Below, one piece after another: positions 21,890 to 33,748 of a DNA stretch of 64,000 bases (position 1 is the stretch's first letter; each line of letters begins with the position of its first letter). Under the pieces are notes generated by a model. That model saw nothing but the letters and a program-made list of their open reading frames with translations, had not been told where the DNA came from and searched no databases. The stretch comes from Euwallacea fornicatus (Eukaryota; Arthropoda; Insecta; Coleoptera; Curculionidae). The DNA is taken from NCBI RefSeq assembly GCF_040115645.1, contig NW_027096078.1, forward strand, positions 1 to 64,000, given 5' to 3'. The position numbers and the translations under genes were made by a program.

Positions 21890-23239
21890 TTAACAGCCTT
21901 GGATCTTGGGGAGATTCGCGAAGAATGCACTCATTGCTGAATACATCATCTGCATTTGCTTTAGGGCCTGTTAAAAATCAACAAGCTCTTCTTTCTTTGC
22001 CATCGTCTTCGTCATTGATGGCGTTTTTGCTTTTGTTTCATTTTTTGTCGCGCTCGCATAGCTCGTTCCCGGTTTGAACGGGGGCTGAGCTGGGGCTTCC
22101 TTCATCGCTGGCTTGTTTTTGGCTTCCTTCTTAGTTTTCGGCAGTTGAGGGACGTTTTTACATCCTCTGTAGCTCACCGGGTGTGGTCCTCCACAATTGG
22201 CACATTTAGCCGGGACGGTTTTTGCCTTTTGGCATTCTTCAGTGAGGTGACCTTCTCCGCACTTCACGCATTTCGGTTTGGCCGTACAAAACCTTTGAGA
22301 GTGCCCGAATTTTTGGCATCGGTGGCACTGGTTTGGTCCTGTTTGCATCCTCTGCGCCTCAACTCTCACGCTGAGGTCGCAGCATCTCGCCAAGTTGAAG
22401 ATCCTCTCCTTGTCTTTTGGTTCGACTTGAACCAACATCAGGGGCAAGGTTCTTTTGTCTACCCGACTTTTCATCCTTTGGACCGAAAAAGTTTCGATCC
22501 CTTGTTCAGAAAGGTCTCTCTGGACTTCTTCTTCCGTAACATTTTCGGGAATAAGTCCGATCACGGCCCTGACTTTTTTGTCCTCGGGCAAACTGTAAAT
22601 GTGAAATTCTTTGTTTTCAGCTTTTAGGAGCCGGGTCATCGCACGGTAATCCTCAGCCGTGTTTGGGGTTATTGCTACCCCCTTTCCCGTCATCTTTGCC
22701 TTGCTGTAGGCTATCTTTTTTGTTTTGAGTCTATTACAGACCATCGTCCAATCGCTGGCTTTGTTTATTACAATCGGTGGTATTTTGTTGATCTTTACTT
22801 GTAGAATTTGATCTACTTTTTCTTTTGGTTTTTGTCTCTCTTTTTCTTCCTTTTCTTTCTTTTCAATTTCAGCTTTTCTTTCTTTTCTTTGCTCATTTTG
22901 GATCTGCTTCAAGTCCAAAGTATTCATTTCTTCGTCTGATTATTCAGTTTCTCTTTCTGAGTCGGTCTCTCTATGTGACTTCTTCTTTCTTTTCCTTTTG
23001 GTTTCCTTTTCTTCAGTGCTGCTGCTCTCCAGTTTGTCGAGCCGAGCTTCCATCTGCTTTAAGGCTGACAAAAGTCTTTTGTTTGTTTCTTTTAATTCAT
23101 TAATTTCCTTGTTCTGCGCAAGGTTTTTCTGGTAGAGATGCTGGTTCATCTCGAACAGCATCTCTGGGTTCTGGCGATATTCTTCTATGGATATCGCCAT
23201 TTCGATGTTCCCTGTGTTCTTTTCTTCAAGTTCCGCCAT
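21890..23239 (-). pseudogene. LINE D1 ORF1: Gag-like protein, two nonsense mutations
   Basis: A frame of about 450 codons with a coiled-coil N-terminus, a Lys/Glu-rich middle, a PRE_C2HC-type domain (YSLPEDKKVRAVIGLIP) and three CCHC knuckles ending CANCGGPHPVSYRGC. Stops at 22940 (TAA) and 21971 (TAA) both fall where D2 has Gln. The rest of the frame is collinear with D2. Confidence 0.88.
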
Positions 23240-23309
23240 CTTGTGGCTGGAACTTGTCTTGTCTTCTTTTTCCTTCGACCTTCTAATTTCCCCTAACTGA
23301 AATAAAAAG

Positions 23310-24138
23310 GATTAAATCTAAAAGAAATTGGATGTTTTTGTTAAGAAACAGTCGAATCGCCAAAAACCCTAGTATTAGTCACTCTAGGTGGCTCGCCTCC
23401 AAGGTTCCAGCACGCCGCGCCGAGCGCGCGACTGTCTGGAGGTCCCGATCATCGATACGCCGCTTGCACGTGTGACCGTTTGACCTTTCCAAATTTTTCT
23501 TCGTTGAATCCTATTTTTCCCTAACTAAAATTGAAAAACAATCCTGAAAGAGAAATGAAATCTTTTATCTTTGTGTTTAGATCACAAAGACACCCTAAAA
23601 CCCAGAGAATCCGAAATCCCTAGAATTCGGCTATCTAGGTGTCTCGCCTCTAAGGTTTTCGCGACGCACCGAACACGCGACCGTCTGGAGGTCGCGATCG
23701 ATAACGCCGCTGGAATTCTTTGACCGTCTGGCCTTTGTTTCTTTGGTTTAAGATGCTCTTCTTTATTTTTTCCCTGCAATTCAAGAACAATTCTTGAAAA
23801 AGAAAAAACTTACGAGTTTTTGTGTTTGAAAAAACACAAAAATCCCCAATCCCCTGGGGTTCGGCACTCTAGTTGCCTCGCCTCCAAGGTTTCCGCTGCT
23901 CCGTCGTCTCGATGCAAGACCGTTTGACCTTTTCATTTCCGCGACTGTTTGTTTTAAAACACAGGTGTTCCCTATTCTTCAAGATTTCGGCACTCTTGTT
24001 GCCTCGCCTCGAAGGTTGTGGTTTATCTTCGTCGTCTGCTTCTTGATCGCTTGACCTTTTCTCGCGATTTGCGATGTCTGGTCTCCAATTTTCGCTCACG
24101 TGACACGTGTTTCCACTGGCACTGCACAATTGGAACTG
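23310..24138 (-). repeat. Tandem 5' UTR monomers of LINE D1
   Basis: Four related repeats each contain a variant of CTCTAGGTGGCTCGCCTCC, at about 23381, 23631, 23865 and 23990 (spacing about 250, 235 and 125 bp). Each is followed by an AAGGTT motif and TTTGACC; two share GTCTGGAGGTC. In several, a hairpin such as TTTGTGTTT / AAACACAAA precedes the motif. LINE D2 keeps only part of one monomer. Such arrays act as promoters in some other LINEs. Confidence 0.75.
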
Positions 24139-24288
24139 AATGAACGGCAAAATTCTAAAACGCACCGTATTTACGTGAAACGACGCGACCAACGAAATCC
24201 CTCCGTTCGTCGAAACGACGATGGGCGGGGCTTGTTAAGGGACTCGCTCGTCACATAAATACACGTGTTCTGGGGCGGCCAACCCTTC
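24139..24288. promoter_or_regulatory. Divergent H2A/H2B promoter trapped between LINEs D1 and D2
   Basis: The full promoter is kept: the TAAATAC box for the H2A side, GATGGGCGGGGC, and CACATAAATACACG for the H2B side. D1 begins at the H2A start and D2 at the H2B start, both pointing away. GGCCAACCCTTC (24277-24288) is the left target duplication of D2. Confidence 0.85.
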
Positions 24289-24493
24289 CGGGACCTCCAG
24301 ACAGTCGCGCGCTCGGCGCGGCTTTTTCGAAACCTTCGAGGCGAGCCACCTAGAGCGACAAATACAGGGAAATTGGTGATTGAGTGTTTTTTGAGAAAAA
24401 ACACCGAAATTCACTCCTCAGGAAATATCTAAAATTCCAAGGAAAATTAGAGACACGGAAAAACAAATAGAAGCGCAAAGTTCTAGCCACAAG

Positions 24494-25840
24494 ATGGCGG
24501 AACTGAGCGCGAATAGGAGCGAAAGCTCCGAAATAGCGATATCCTTGGAGGAGTATAGAAAAAACCCAGAGATGCTGTTCGAGATGAACCAGCATCTCTA
24601 CCAGAAAAACCTTGCTCAAAGCAAGGAAATAAATGAGCTAAGAGAAACAAACAACAGACTAGTGGCAGCTCTAAAGAAAATGGAGGCCAGATTAGAAAAA
24701 CTGGAAAACAACATTGAAGGTGAAGAAACGAGAAGAAAAAGGAAAAAGAAAGCTTCCCAAGAGTCTGAGTCAGAGAAAGAAAACGACCAGTCTGACGAAG
24801 AGATGAATGCGGTGGATCTGAGACAGATTCAAAAGCAACAAAGAGACGAAAGGAAAATTGAAAACGAAAGGAAAAAGGAAGAGGAAAAGGAAAAAATCAA
24901 ACAAAGAGAGAAATCAGACCAAATACTACAAGTAAAGATCAACAAAATACCACCGATTGTAATAAACAAATCCAGCGATTGAACGATGGTCTGTAATAGA
25001 CTTAAAACAAAAAAGATAGCCTACAGCAAGGCAAAGATGACGGGAAAGGGGGTAGCAATAACCCCAAACACGGCTGAGGATTACCGTGCGATGACCCGGC
25101 TCCTAAAAGCCGAAAACAAGGAATTTCACACTTACAGTTTGCCCGAGGACAAAAAAGTCAGGGCCGTGATCGGACTTCTACCCGAAAACGTTACCGAGGA
25201 AGAAGTTCAGAGAGACCTATCGGGGCAAGGAATAGAAACATTCTCGGTCCAACGAATGAAAAGCAGAGTAGACAAGAGAACTCTGCCACTGATGCTGGTT
25301 CAAGTAGAACCTAAAGACAAAGAAAGAAACTTCAACTTGGCGAGATGCTGCGACCTCAGCGTGAGAGTTGAGGCGCAAAGGATGCAAACTGGACCGAACC
25401 AGTGTCACCGATGCCAGAAATTTGGGCACTCCCAACGTTTCTGCACGGCTCAGCCAAAGTGCGTAAAATGCGGAGAAGGACATCTCACGGAGAAATGCCA
25501 AAAGGCAAAAACCGTTCCGGCTAAATGTGCCAATTGTGGAGGACCACACCCGGCGAGCTACAGAGGATGTAAGAACGTCCCTCAACCGACAAAACCCAAA
25601 AAGGAGGGGAAAAACAAAACCGAGATGAAAGTTGCCTCAAATCCGCCCCCGTTCAAACCGGGAACAAGTTATGCCAGCGCGGCAAAGAGCGAAGGAAATG
25701 TAAAAACGCCGACGACAAAAAAGGCGACGACAAAGAACGGAGAGCCTGTTGATTTCCAACAGGCGCTCAAGCAAATGCAGATGATGTACTCAGCAATGAG
25801 TGCATTTTTCGCGAACCTCCCCAAGATCCAAGGCTGTTAA
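24494..25840 (+). pseudogene. LINE D2 ORF1: Gag-like protein, one nonsense mutation
   Basis: 449 codons. The N-terminal region is coiled-coil (MLFEMNQHLYQKNLAQ onward), followed by a charged linker, a PRE_C2HC-type domain and three CCHC knuckles (CHRCQKFGHSQRFC, CVKCGEGHLTEKC, CANCGGPHPASYRGC). TGA at 24980-24982 replaces the Trp seen in all siblings at SDW (TGG to TGA). The second part remains fully open. The ORF ends in TAA immediately followed by the ORF2 ATG. Confidence 0.9.
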
Positions 25841-28561
25841 ATGTCAGCACAACAAAAAGTATCAGCACTGCAGATAATATCCTGGAACATAAACGGGATA
25901 AAAGGAAGAAAGGCAGAACTGCAGGAGCTGATACAACGGAAAAACCCAGATGTCGTAGCTATCCAAGAAACGAGGCTGCGACCCACGGAACACTTCAAGA
26001 TCCCTGGATATGAAGTCCACAGGAAGGACAACGAGAACCAAAGAGAAACTGCACATGGAGGAACTGCACTTCTCGTCAGGGACTACATACAGCACGCACA
26101 GCTGCCGCCGATAGTAACGGAGGAAATGGAGGCTATAGCAATCGAGGTGAATACCACCAGAGGTAGATTGAGAATTGCCTCTTGCTATCATCCACCGGCC
26201 AGACGACTCCTGCAAAGCGACCTGGAACAAGTTCTCTTCGGAAGACAAAGAGGTCAAAACGTGGCAATCGGAGATTTCAACGCGAAATCTACCGATTGGC
26301 ACAGTAGAATGACAAATAGAAACGGCAGGCAGCTGAAATCGTTTCTACGTAGGAGAGAAGACGTGCTAGTAATGGCAACAGAAGAACCCACGCACACTGG
26401 AGGAGTGGGAATAAGCGATGTCTTGGATATAATGCTGGCAAGGGACCTCGAAATGGAGGCAGAAATCGAGGTACTACAGGAAGGATCATCGGATCACGAT
26501 CCAATCCGAGTTCGGCTAGGAAACGGACCGCCGACAGAGGACACCGTCGAGCTCAGGAGAACAAACTGGGGCCGATTTAGGAAAACTTTAGAGGAGGAAC
26601 TATCTGCCATACGCAGAATAGAAAACACGGATGGAATCGAAGAGGCAATTTCAACGTTCGAAAGAGACATAATAACGGCCCTAGAGACGAGCTCGAAAAT
26701 CATCAAGAAGCAAAGGATTAGGAATTACATGGCGGAAACTCCAGAAGAAACGAAACAATTGATTCGGCAAAGGAGACAAGCAAAGAAAAGGGCATCCAGA
26801 ACGAATGCACCGGCTGATAAAAATGTTTTAAACAGACCAAACAGAAGGGTAAAAGCGGCCCTGTTGGAAATCAGGGAAAAACAGTGGCAGGAGCACTTGG
26901 AATCGCTAAACCCAGAAAACAGGAGCATGTGGAAAACGCTCCAAGCAATAAAAAGCAAGAGAAAACCGATTCCTCCCATCCACGGGGAACGAGGAATCGT
27001 GTACACCCCGGAAGATAAAGCGGAGGCCTTTGCCGACAGTTTGGAAAAACAATTTCGAGAAAACGAAATTGATGAAGAGGACGCAAAATTCTGGGAAGGA
27101 GAAATAGAGAGACGTTTGGGACAAATGCAAAATGCGGAAGATAACGAAGTTATCAGGCATGCAACGCCGAACGAAATAAGCGAGATCATCCGGCACCTGA
27201 AAAATAGAAAAGCACCAGGATGTGATCAGATCAGCAACCAGATTCTGAAGAAGTTGCCGAGGCGAGGGATAGCCGCGCTGGTGAACATCACCAATGCGGT
27301 CCTGAGGTTGCGGCATTTCCCGGAAAACTGGAAAAAAGCTGATATCATCCTGCTGCCGAAACCAGGGAAGAATCACCTCTTCCCGCAGAACTACAGACCC
27401 ATAAGTCTCCTGCCTCATATGGGAAAGATCGTGGAGAGAGTGATTCTAAAAAGATTAAGAGACTGCGAGGAGGTTTTAAAAATCATCCCGCAAGAGCAGT
27501 TTGGATTTAGAAAATCCCATTCTACGGAACTTCAGGTGCTGAGAATAACTGAATTTATAGCAGACAGCTTTAACAGGAAACAGGCTGCTGGAGCAGTACT
27601 GTTGGACGTACCCAAAGCATTCGACAGAGTTTGGCACAAAGGCCTGCTAGTGAAGATGATAAACGCGGGATTTAAAATCTCGCTGGTCAAACTTGTCGAA
27701 TCTTTTCTTCGAAACAGGACCTTCCGGACAAAATTGAACCAAAAACATCATTCCACGTACAGGATGATAGAAGCGGGAGTACCTCAGGGAGCGGTACTGT
27801 CCCCCTTCCTGTATAACATCTACGTATCGGATCCCCCTAGGACGGCACATACGCAATTGGCATTGTACGCCGACGACACGGCGATATTGGCTAGATCCTG
27901 GAACGGGACTATGCTGGTAAGCTACTTGCAAGAAGAGCTCAGGATCTTGGAAAAGTGGTTTTCCAGATGGAAAATAGCGATAAACGCAGAAAAGACGCAG
28001 GCCATAATCTTCAAACGAAGAACGAGGAAAATCAGGACGGAAAACCGACTGGAGATCCAAAACGAGCAAATTCCGTGGAGCCAAAAAGTCACGTACCTAG
28101 GCGTAGACATGGACGAAAAGCTCACGTGGAAGGACCACGTGGAAAAAGCCAGGAAAAAGGCAAAAGCGACAAGGGCGATATTGTACCCAATGATAAGGAG
28201 GAAGTCCAAACTTCCCCTGAAAAATAAGATCACGCTCGTCAAGACGATCATCCAACCGCAGCTAACTTATGCATCGGCAGCATGGGGCTATGCAGCCAGG
28301 ACGCACCTAAAGAGTCTTCAGGCAGTGGAAAACATTGCACTGAGAACGGCTCTCGGAGCACCCTGGTTCGTTAGCAACGACAGGATAAGAAAAGATTTAA
28401 ACTACAGATCGATGACCGAAGTCATAAAAGACCATGCCATCAAATTGTTCCAATAAACGGAACAACACCCGAACGAGCTGATCAGAGAATCAACCAACTA
28501 CAGACCGGAAAATGCCAGACCATTTAAGAGACCAAGACATCAGTTGCTGGAAAACGGATAA
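25841..28561 (+). pseudogene. LINE D2 ORF2: endonuclease and reverse transcriptase, stop near C-terminus
   Basis: 907 codons, of which the first 871 are open: a complete endonuclease (WNINGIKG, QETRL, GDFNAKS, SSDHDP) and reverse transcriptase (LLPHMGKIVERV, FGFRKSHST, GVPQGAVLSPFLYN, YADDTAILARS). A TAA at 28454-28456 removes the last 35 residues; D1 has Glu at this codon. Because the catalytic core is complete, this is the least damaged ORF2 of the family here. Confidence 0.92.
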
Positions 28562-29281
28562 CAAAGGAGGAAAGATCATACAGACACAAGTCAATGACCG
28601 AAAAGGACAAACAAAGAGCCAAAAAGGCAACACTGCAACGAAGGAACGAGGAAGGTCAAATAGCATTTTGGTACTTCGGACCCATCGCTGGAAACCAGCA
28701 ATCCAAAAGGAAAACGGCCGACGAAGAAAGAAGCGTCCAGACGGACAGAAGAGGGCAGAAGAATCCCAAGTCGGCGGGGTGACTCAAGCCAAAGATCCTG
28801 GGAGGCGACTTAGTCGTAAAGACTTCGTCACCTCCTAAGAGAGGCACTCAAAAGAGGTCTAGACCGATACCGAGGCAAGAAGCGGAATCCCGCTTGGCCG
28901 GAATATCGGAGACCAAAACAAAAGCGGCCCAAAAAGCGAGATTGGGAATTTTCGGGTACCGGAGACCCGAAAAATCCCTGCAGACAAGGGGGTTTTTTAG
29001 TGGGTGAAAACCCCACACAGGCCGGTGTACGGGCACCGATACGTCTTACCGACAAGATTTTTATTACCCCGGGGTCGCGTCCCCAAAAACAAAAGAAACA
29101 AAAAAGGCCAACCCTTCATTGTGAAAATATCCTCGTCGCGTTCGAAAGTCCTCCTCGTTCGCGCCCGTTCTATTTGTGCTTTTCTCTGTGTGTGTTTTGT
29201 GCGTTTGTGTGGGCGCGTGATCGTTCGTGTTACTTTTTTCTTTTTTTTGTTGATTTTGTTTTCGCGTGTGCGCGCGTAATT

Positions 29282-29654
29282 ATGCCGCCGAAAACGAGTG
29301 AAAAAAGCAGCGAAGAAAGCCGGCAAGGCTCAGAAGAACATATCGAAGATCGACAAGAAGAAGAAACGTAGGAGGAAGGAGAGCTCCGCGATTTACATCT
29401 ACAAGGTACTGAAACAAGTTCATCCCGACACCGGAATCTCCAGCAAGGCCATGTCGATCATGAATTCTTTCGTGAACGACATTTTCGAACGGATAGCCGC
29501 CGAAGCGTCTCGATTGGCTCACTACAACAAGAGATCGACGATTACCAGCAGGGAAATACAAACTGCCGTTCGATTGTTGTTGCCCGGTGAATTGGCCAAG
29601 CACGCCGTGAGCGAAGGTACGAAAGCTGTCACCAAATATACCAGTTCGAAATGA
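29282..29654 (+). pseudogene. Histone H2B pseudogene, unit 4
   Basis: An H2B gene with one extra base in the run GTGAAAAAAGC (about 29298-29306; units 1 and 2 have GTGGAAAAGC). It shifts the frame after six codons. The shifted frame ends at a stop within 30 codons, and no ATG restores the H2B frame early. Two substitutions in otherwise invariant positions (Thr to Ile in SKTDKKKK, Tyr to Ser in KESYAIYI) support decay. LINE D2 separates it from its promoter. A sequencing error in the A run could mimic the frameshift but not the substitutions. Confidence 0.88.
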
Positions 29655-29720
29655 ACGCGATCGTTTGATCCGTCCGTCCTCGCCCGACGAGGACAACGAC
29701 GACGACAAAACAAAAAAATT

Positions 29721-29736
29721 GGCTCTTTTAAGGGCC
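29721..29736 (+). terminator. H2B histone 3' stem-loop, unit 4
   Basis: GGCTCTTTTAAGGGCC with AAAAGAAAATCG downstream, still intact behind the pseudogene. Confidence 0.92.
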
Positions 29737-30268
29737 ACAATTTATTTAAAATAAAAGAAAATCGACTTGTTGTGTTTTTATTATTATTATTTTCTTCTTC
29801 TTCTTCCCGACAGATAGATAGATAGATAGGTAGGTTATCGTTTCGGGTTAGTTCGGATCGGTCCAGGTTAGTTGATTTTTGCCAAAACAAAAAAACGTAT
29901 CTACGTGCGTTCCGTGGCAAAAACTTTACTTTTGTTACCTGAAACAAACAATTTGGGAAATCTACGACGTGGATTTTACCGAAACGAAAACCGTCAGAAT
30001 GCGAGAAAAGACGATTTCGTCGGTGTTACGAGAGTCGTCGAGCGCGAGTAGGCTGGACGGCACCGGTACGTGTTTCGATCTTTCGGGTTTCCTCCTTTAA
30101 TTAATTACACGCCCTTCCATTGCACACGTATTTTTTTTTAACGTGATAAAATCGAGTTAGGCACGACGAAGGAACGTTAAAAAAAAAAAAATATTAAATA
30201 AATAACAAATAATCAAATAAAAAGGGAAAAACAAACGATGTCATAGATTTTCTTTTTAAAAAAGACGT

Positions 30269-30507
30269 TTCGTGGCTCTTAAAAGAACCGTTTTTTTTTT
30301 GTTTTAAGTTTCTCTCACACACACAAGCTGTGAGATTCGTGAATGACGATCACCGATCATCCTTCGGTTCGGAAATTACGCACACACACACAAACACACG
30401 CGCGAATTAGTTAAAGCGAAATCGAGAAATTATCACCACAAATATGATCCCCGCACGAACCGATGCTGCGCGCGCTTACCTGCCGGCACGCGAGACGAAG
30501 TGCAACT
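30269..30507 (-). ncRNA. Alpha cassette body, unit 4 (promoter displaced)
   Basis: Body and stem-loop (30289-30274) nearly match units 1 and 2. LINE E ends its poly(A) at 30521, directly after the alpha start-site sequence GTGGCTCCGCAAC, so the TATA box is lost and the cassette lies downstream of E. Confidence 0.45.
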
Positions 30508-31032
30508 GTGGCTCCGCAACTTTTTTTTTTTTTTTTGGGGACGCGACCCCGGGGATAAAAAATCTTGGCGGAAGACGATACTGGTGCCCGTGCATCCAGC
30601 CTGTGTGGGGTTTCACCCACTAAAAAACCCCGTGTTGCAAAGGATCTCGAGTTTTGGCGCTCGATTTCCTTGATCGCGCTTTTGTTGTTCTTCTGGGAGC
30701 TAGCAGATTTGAGCGGAACTATCGCCTTTTATTCTGCTGTCGCTCTAGGCTTTTCTTGCCTGTCCGAGGAGGCGTTTGGTACCTCTCGTTTCTTTTGACT
30801 AACTTACAACGCCGACATGGGGTTCTTCTGCCCTCTTCTGTCCGTCGGACGCTTCTTTCTTCGTCGGCTTGATCCCTTGGTCCTTGGTTTTTTTTTTTGG
30901 CAACGATGGGTCAGAATCCAGGAAGGCTGCCGTGGTTTTCGTTTTCCCACCATTGCCGTGGAAGCCTTGCGGCTGTTGTTTCTTCTAGCCTGCATTTGCT
31001 TGCTTGGTCATGTGCAGGTCTGTTCCTTATTG

Positions 31033-33744
31033 TCATCCGTTATCTAGTAACTGGTTTCTTGGTCTCTTATGCGGAACAGCTTGCTCCAGAGTGTAATCTG
31101 TTGCTTTCCGGATTAGCTCGTTTTGGTGTTGCTCCGTTGCTTGGAATGTCTTGATTGCACGTTCTTTTATGACATCGGTCATGGTCTTGTACTTTAGATC
31201 TCTTTTAATCGCCCCGTTGCTAACGTACCAAGGCGCGTTTATCGCCGTTCTCAGAGCAATGTTTTCTACTGCCTGGAGAGTCTGTAGGTGAGACTTCGCT
31301 GCATAACCTCATACGGTTGATGCATACGTTAGCTGAGGTTGAATCACAGTTTTGATTAGTGTGATTTTGTTCTTCACTGGCAATTTCGACCTTCTGTTTA
31401 TCATCGGATACAGTATGGCCCTTGTCGTCTTCCCTTTCGCTTTTATTTTTGTCACATGTACCCGTCACGTTAGGTTTTCCTCCATGTCTACACCTAGGTA
31501 CGTGACTTTCTTTGCCCATGGTACTTCTTCGTTCTTGATTTTCACTTTGTCTTCGGTCTTGATCCTTTTTTTTCGTTTGAAGACGATTGCCTGGGTTTTT
31601 TCAACGTTGAGATCTATTTTCCATTTAGAAAACCACGTTTCCAGTGCCGTGATTTCTTCTTGCAAGTTTCTAACTAGCAATTTCCCGTTCCAGGATCTTG
31701 TCAGTATTGCTGTGTCATCTGTGAATAGAGCCAGTTCTGTTTTTTCAGTCCTTGGAGGGTCTGACACGTAGACATTGTACAGGAACGGCGATAGCACCGC
31801 TCCTTGAGATACTCCTGCTTTCATGGTCCTGTAACTCGGATAGCTGTCGTTCAGTTTGACGCGGAACTTCCTGTCGGCGAGGAAGGATCAAACGAGCTTG
31901 ACAAGCGGTACTGGGAGTCCTGAATCCAACAGTCTCACCAGCAACCCGCCGTGCCATACGCTGTCAAATGCCTTCGCAACATCCAACAGAATCGCTCCTA
32001 CTGCTTGGTTGTTGTTGAAGCCCTGCGTGATGAATTCCACCATTCGCAGAACTTGTAGTTCTGTCGAGTGTTCTTTCCTGAACCCGAATTGTTCGGGCGG
32101 GATTGTTTTTGTTGTTTCCTCGCTTTCCTTGAGTCTGGTCAGAATCACCCTCTCCACGACTTTTCCTACGAGGGGCAGTAGGCTGAGCGGTCGGTAATTT
32201 TGCGGCCCTAGATGGTCTTTTCCTGGTTTTGGCAGCAGGATGATGTCCGCCTTCTTCCAATTTGACGGGAAGTGTCTGAGCCTCTGTACTGCATTAGTAA
32301 TGTTTACCAATGCAGCAATTCCTCGTACCGGTAGTTCCTTGAGGACTCTGTTCCCGATTTGATCGCAACCCGGTGCCTTCCTCACTTTTAGACCTTTCAC
32401 GATGCCTTTGATTTCATCGGGCGTCGAGTGTCTGATGAGTTCTTCTTGTTCCTGGGTCGTCTCCTCTCCCAAGAGTTGAACGCGTCTATTTACTTCTTCT
32501 TCCCAATCCTGGTCCGTGGTGTCGTTTCCCTTGAATTGCTTTTCAAGGCTATCAGCAAAAGCTTCTGCTTTGTCTTCGGCAGTATACACGATTCCTCTTT
32601 TTCCATAGATGGGAGGAATCGGTTTTCTTTTGGATTTGATTGCCTTGAACGTTTTCCACATAGTTCTATTTTGTGGATCCAGAGATTCCAGGTGACGTTG
32701 CCACTGCTGTTCCCTGTGTGCGTTTAGGGCGGCTTTGACACTCCTACTTATTTGGTCCAAGGCGTTCTTGTCTGCCGGGACGTTCGTTTTAAGTGCTTTT
32801 TTCTTGGCTTGTCTTCTTTCCTGAATCATCCTTTTGGTCTCCATCGGGATTCCCGCAAGATAGTTTCTTATCCTGGGTTTCTTCTTGGTTTTCGAACTGG
32901 CTTCAATGGCCATTTTTATGTCCGTTTCTAGCGTCGAAACGGCCATGTCAATTTCGGCTTCGCTTTCCAGTTTGCTGATGACCGACAGATTTTCCTGCAG
33001 TGTCGATTTGAAGCGTTTCCAGTTAGTCCTTTTCGTGGTGACTAAGTCTTCTGTTGGGATTCCTTCTCCTAGAACAACTAATATGGGAACGTGGTCAGAT
33101 GATCCCTCGTGAATGACGCTGACATCTGCTTCCATGGCTAGATCCCTGGTTATCATGATGTCCAGCACGTCGTTTATTTTTCCCACACCTGTTATGTGTG
33201 TGGGTTCTTCTGTTGCCCTGACGTGGACGTCCTCCCTTTCTTCGAGAAATCTCAGTAGCTTTTTGCCGTTTCCGTTTGATCTTCTGCAATGCCATTCTGG
33301 GGATTTTGCGTTGAAGTCCCCTATCGCAATGTGCTGTCCTCTTTGTTTCTTGAACAGCGCTTTGTCCAGGTCACTCTGTAGGGAGTCAGAGTTTGCAGGA
33401 TTATAGCAGGAAGTTATTCTCAATCTGCCTTGGATGGTGCAGATTTCGACTGCTATCGCGTCCATGTTTTCAGTATGGATCGGTGGCAACTGCACGTGCT
33501 GGATGTTGTCCTTAACCAGTATGGCGGATCCTCTTATTCTGGGATTTTCGTTATCCCTTCTGTGCGTTCGGTATCCTGGAATACCGAAGTGGTCCGTAGC
33601 TCGCAATCTGGTTTCTTGTATTACAGCTACGTCAATGTTTAGGCGTTCGAGAAGCTCCTGCAGTTCGATTTTACGCCCTCTAATACCGTTGATGTTCCAC
33701 GATATTATCTGCAGTGCTGTTTGATGTTTAGGGTGTGCAGCCAT
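31033..33744 (-). pseudogene. LINE E ORF2, several disabling changes
   Basis: A 904-codon frame starting MAAHP. The endonuclease is intact (WNINGIRG, QETRL, GDFNAKS, SSDHVP), as is the first half of the reverse transcriptase (LSLLPLVGKVVER, FGFRKEHSTELQ). A TGA at 31888-31890 follows VKLV. Beyond it the frame includes FTDDTAIL where siblings have YADD: Ala to Thr beside the catalytic Asp pair. Further stops occur near 31465 and 31310. It is non-functional. Confidence 0.88.
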
Positions 33745-33748
33745 TAAC

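Larger units (their letters stand above)
18628..24138 (-). mobile_element. Jockey-clade LINE D1, near full length
   Basis: A minus-strand element with poly(A) (T run near 18628-18646), shared 3' tail, ORF2, ORF1 and a 5' UTR made of repeated monomers. Its 5' end CAGTTCCAATTG abuts AATGAACGGC, the inferred H2A start site. Its 3' end lies about 27 bp further into the H2A leader, so there is a small target deletion rather than a duplication. D1 is sense to H2A. Confidence 0.9.
24289..29105 (+). mobile_element. Jockey-clade LINE D2, 5'-truncated in its 5' UTR
   Basis: A plus-strand element with both ORFs, flanked by the 12-bp duplication GGCCAACCCTTC (24277-24288 and 29106-29117). The duplication ends exactly at the inferred H2B start. 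The 5' end lies inside a D1-type monomer. The 3' end has the shared hairpin tail and an A-rich tail. D2 is sense to the H2B pseudogene that follows. Confidence 0.93.

Noticed and set aside
24986..25840. D2 ORF1 second half as an independent gene
   Set aside because: It is in frame with the first half and separated only by a Trp-to-stop change; it is one broken ORF.
27955..28227. Several 60-170-codon ORFs opposite or out of frame in LINE ORF2 regions
   Set aside because: Shadows of the long LINE frames with no family resemblance of their own.
29298..29654. H2B frame starting at 29298 as a functional short H2B
   Set aside because: The first codon is GTG, not ATG, and the N-terminal tail is missing.
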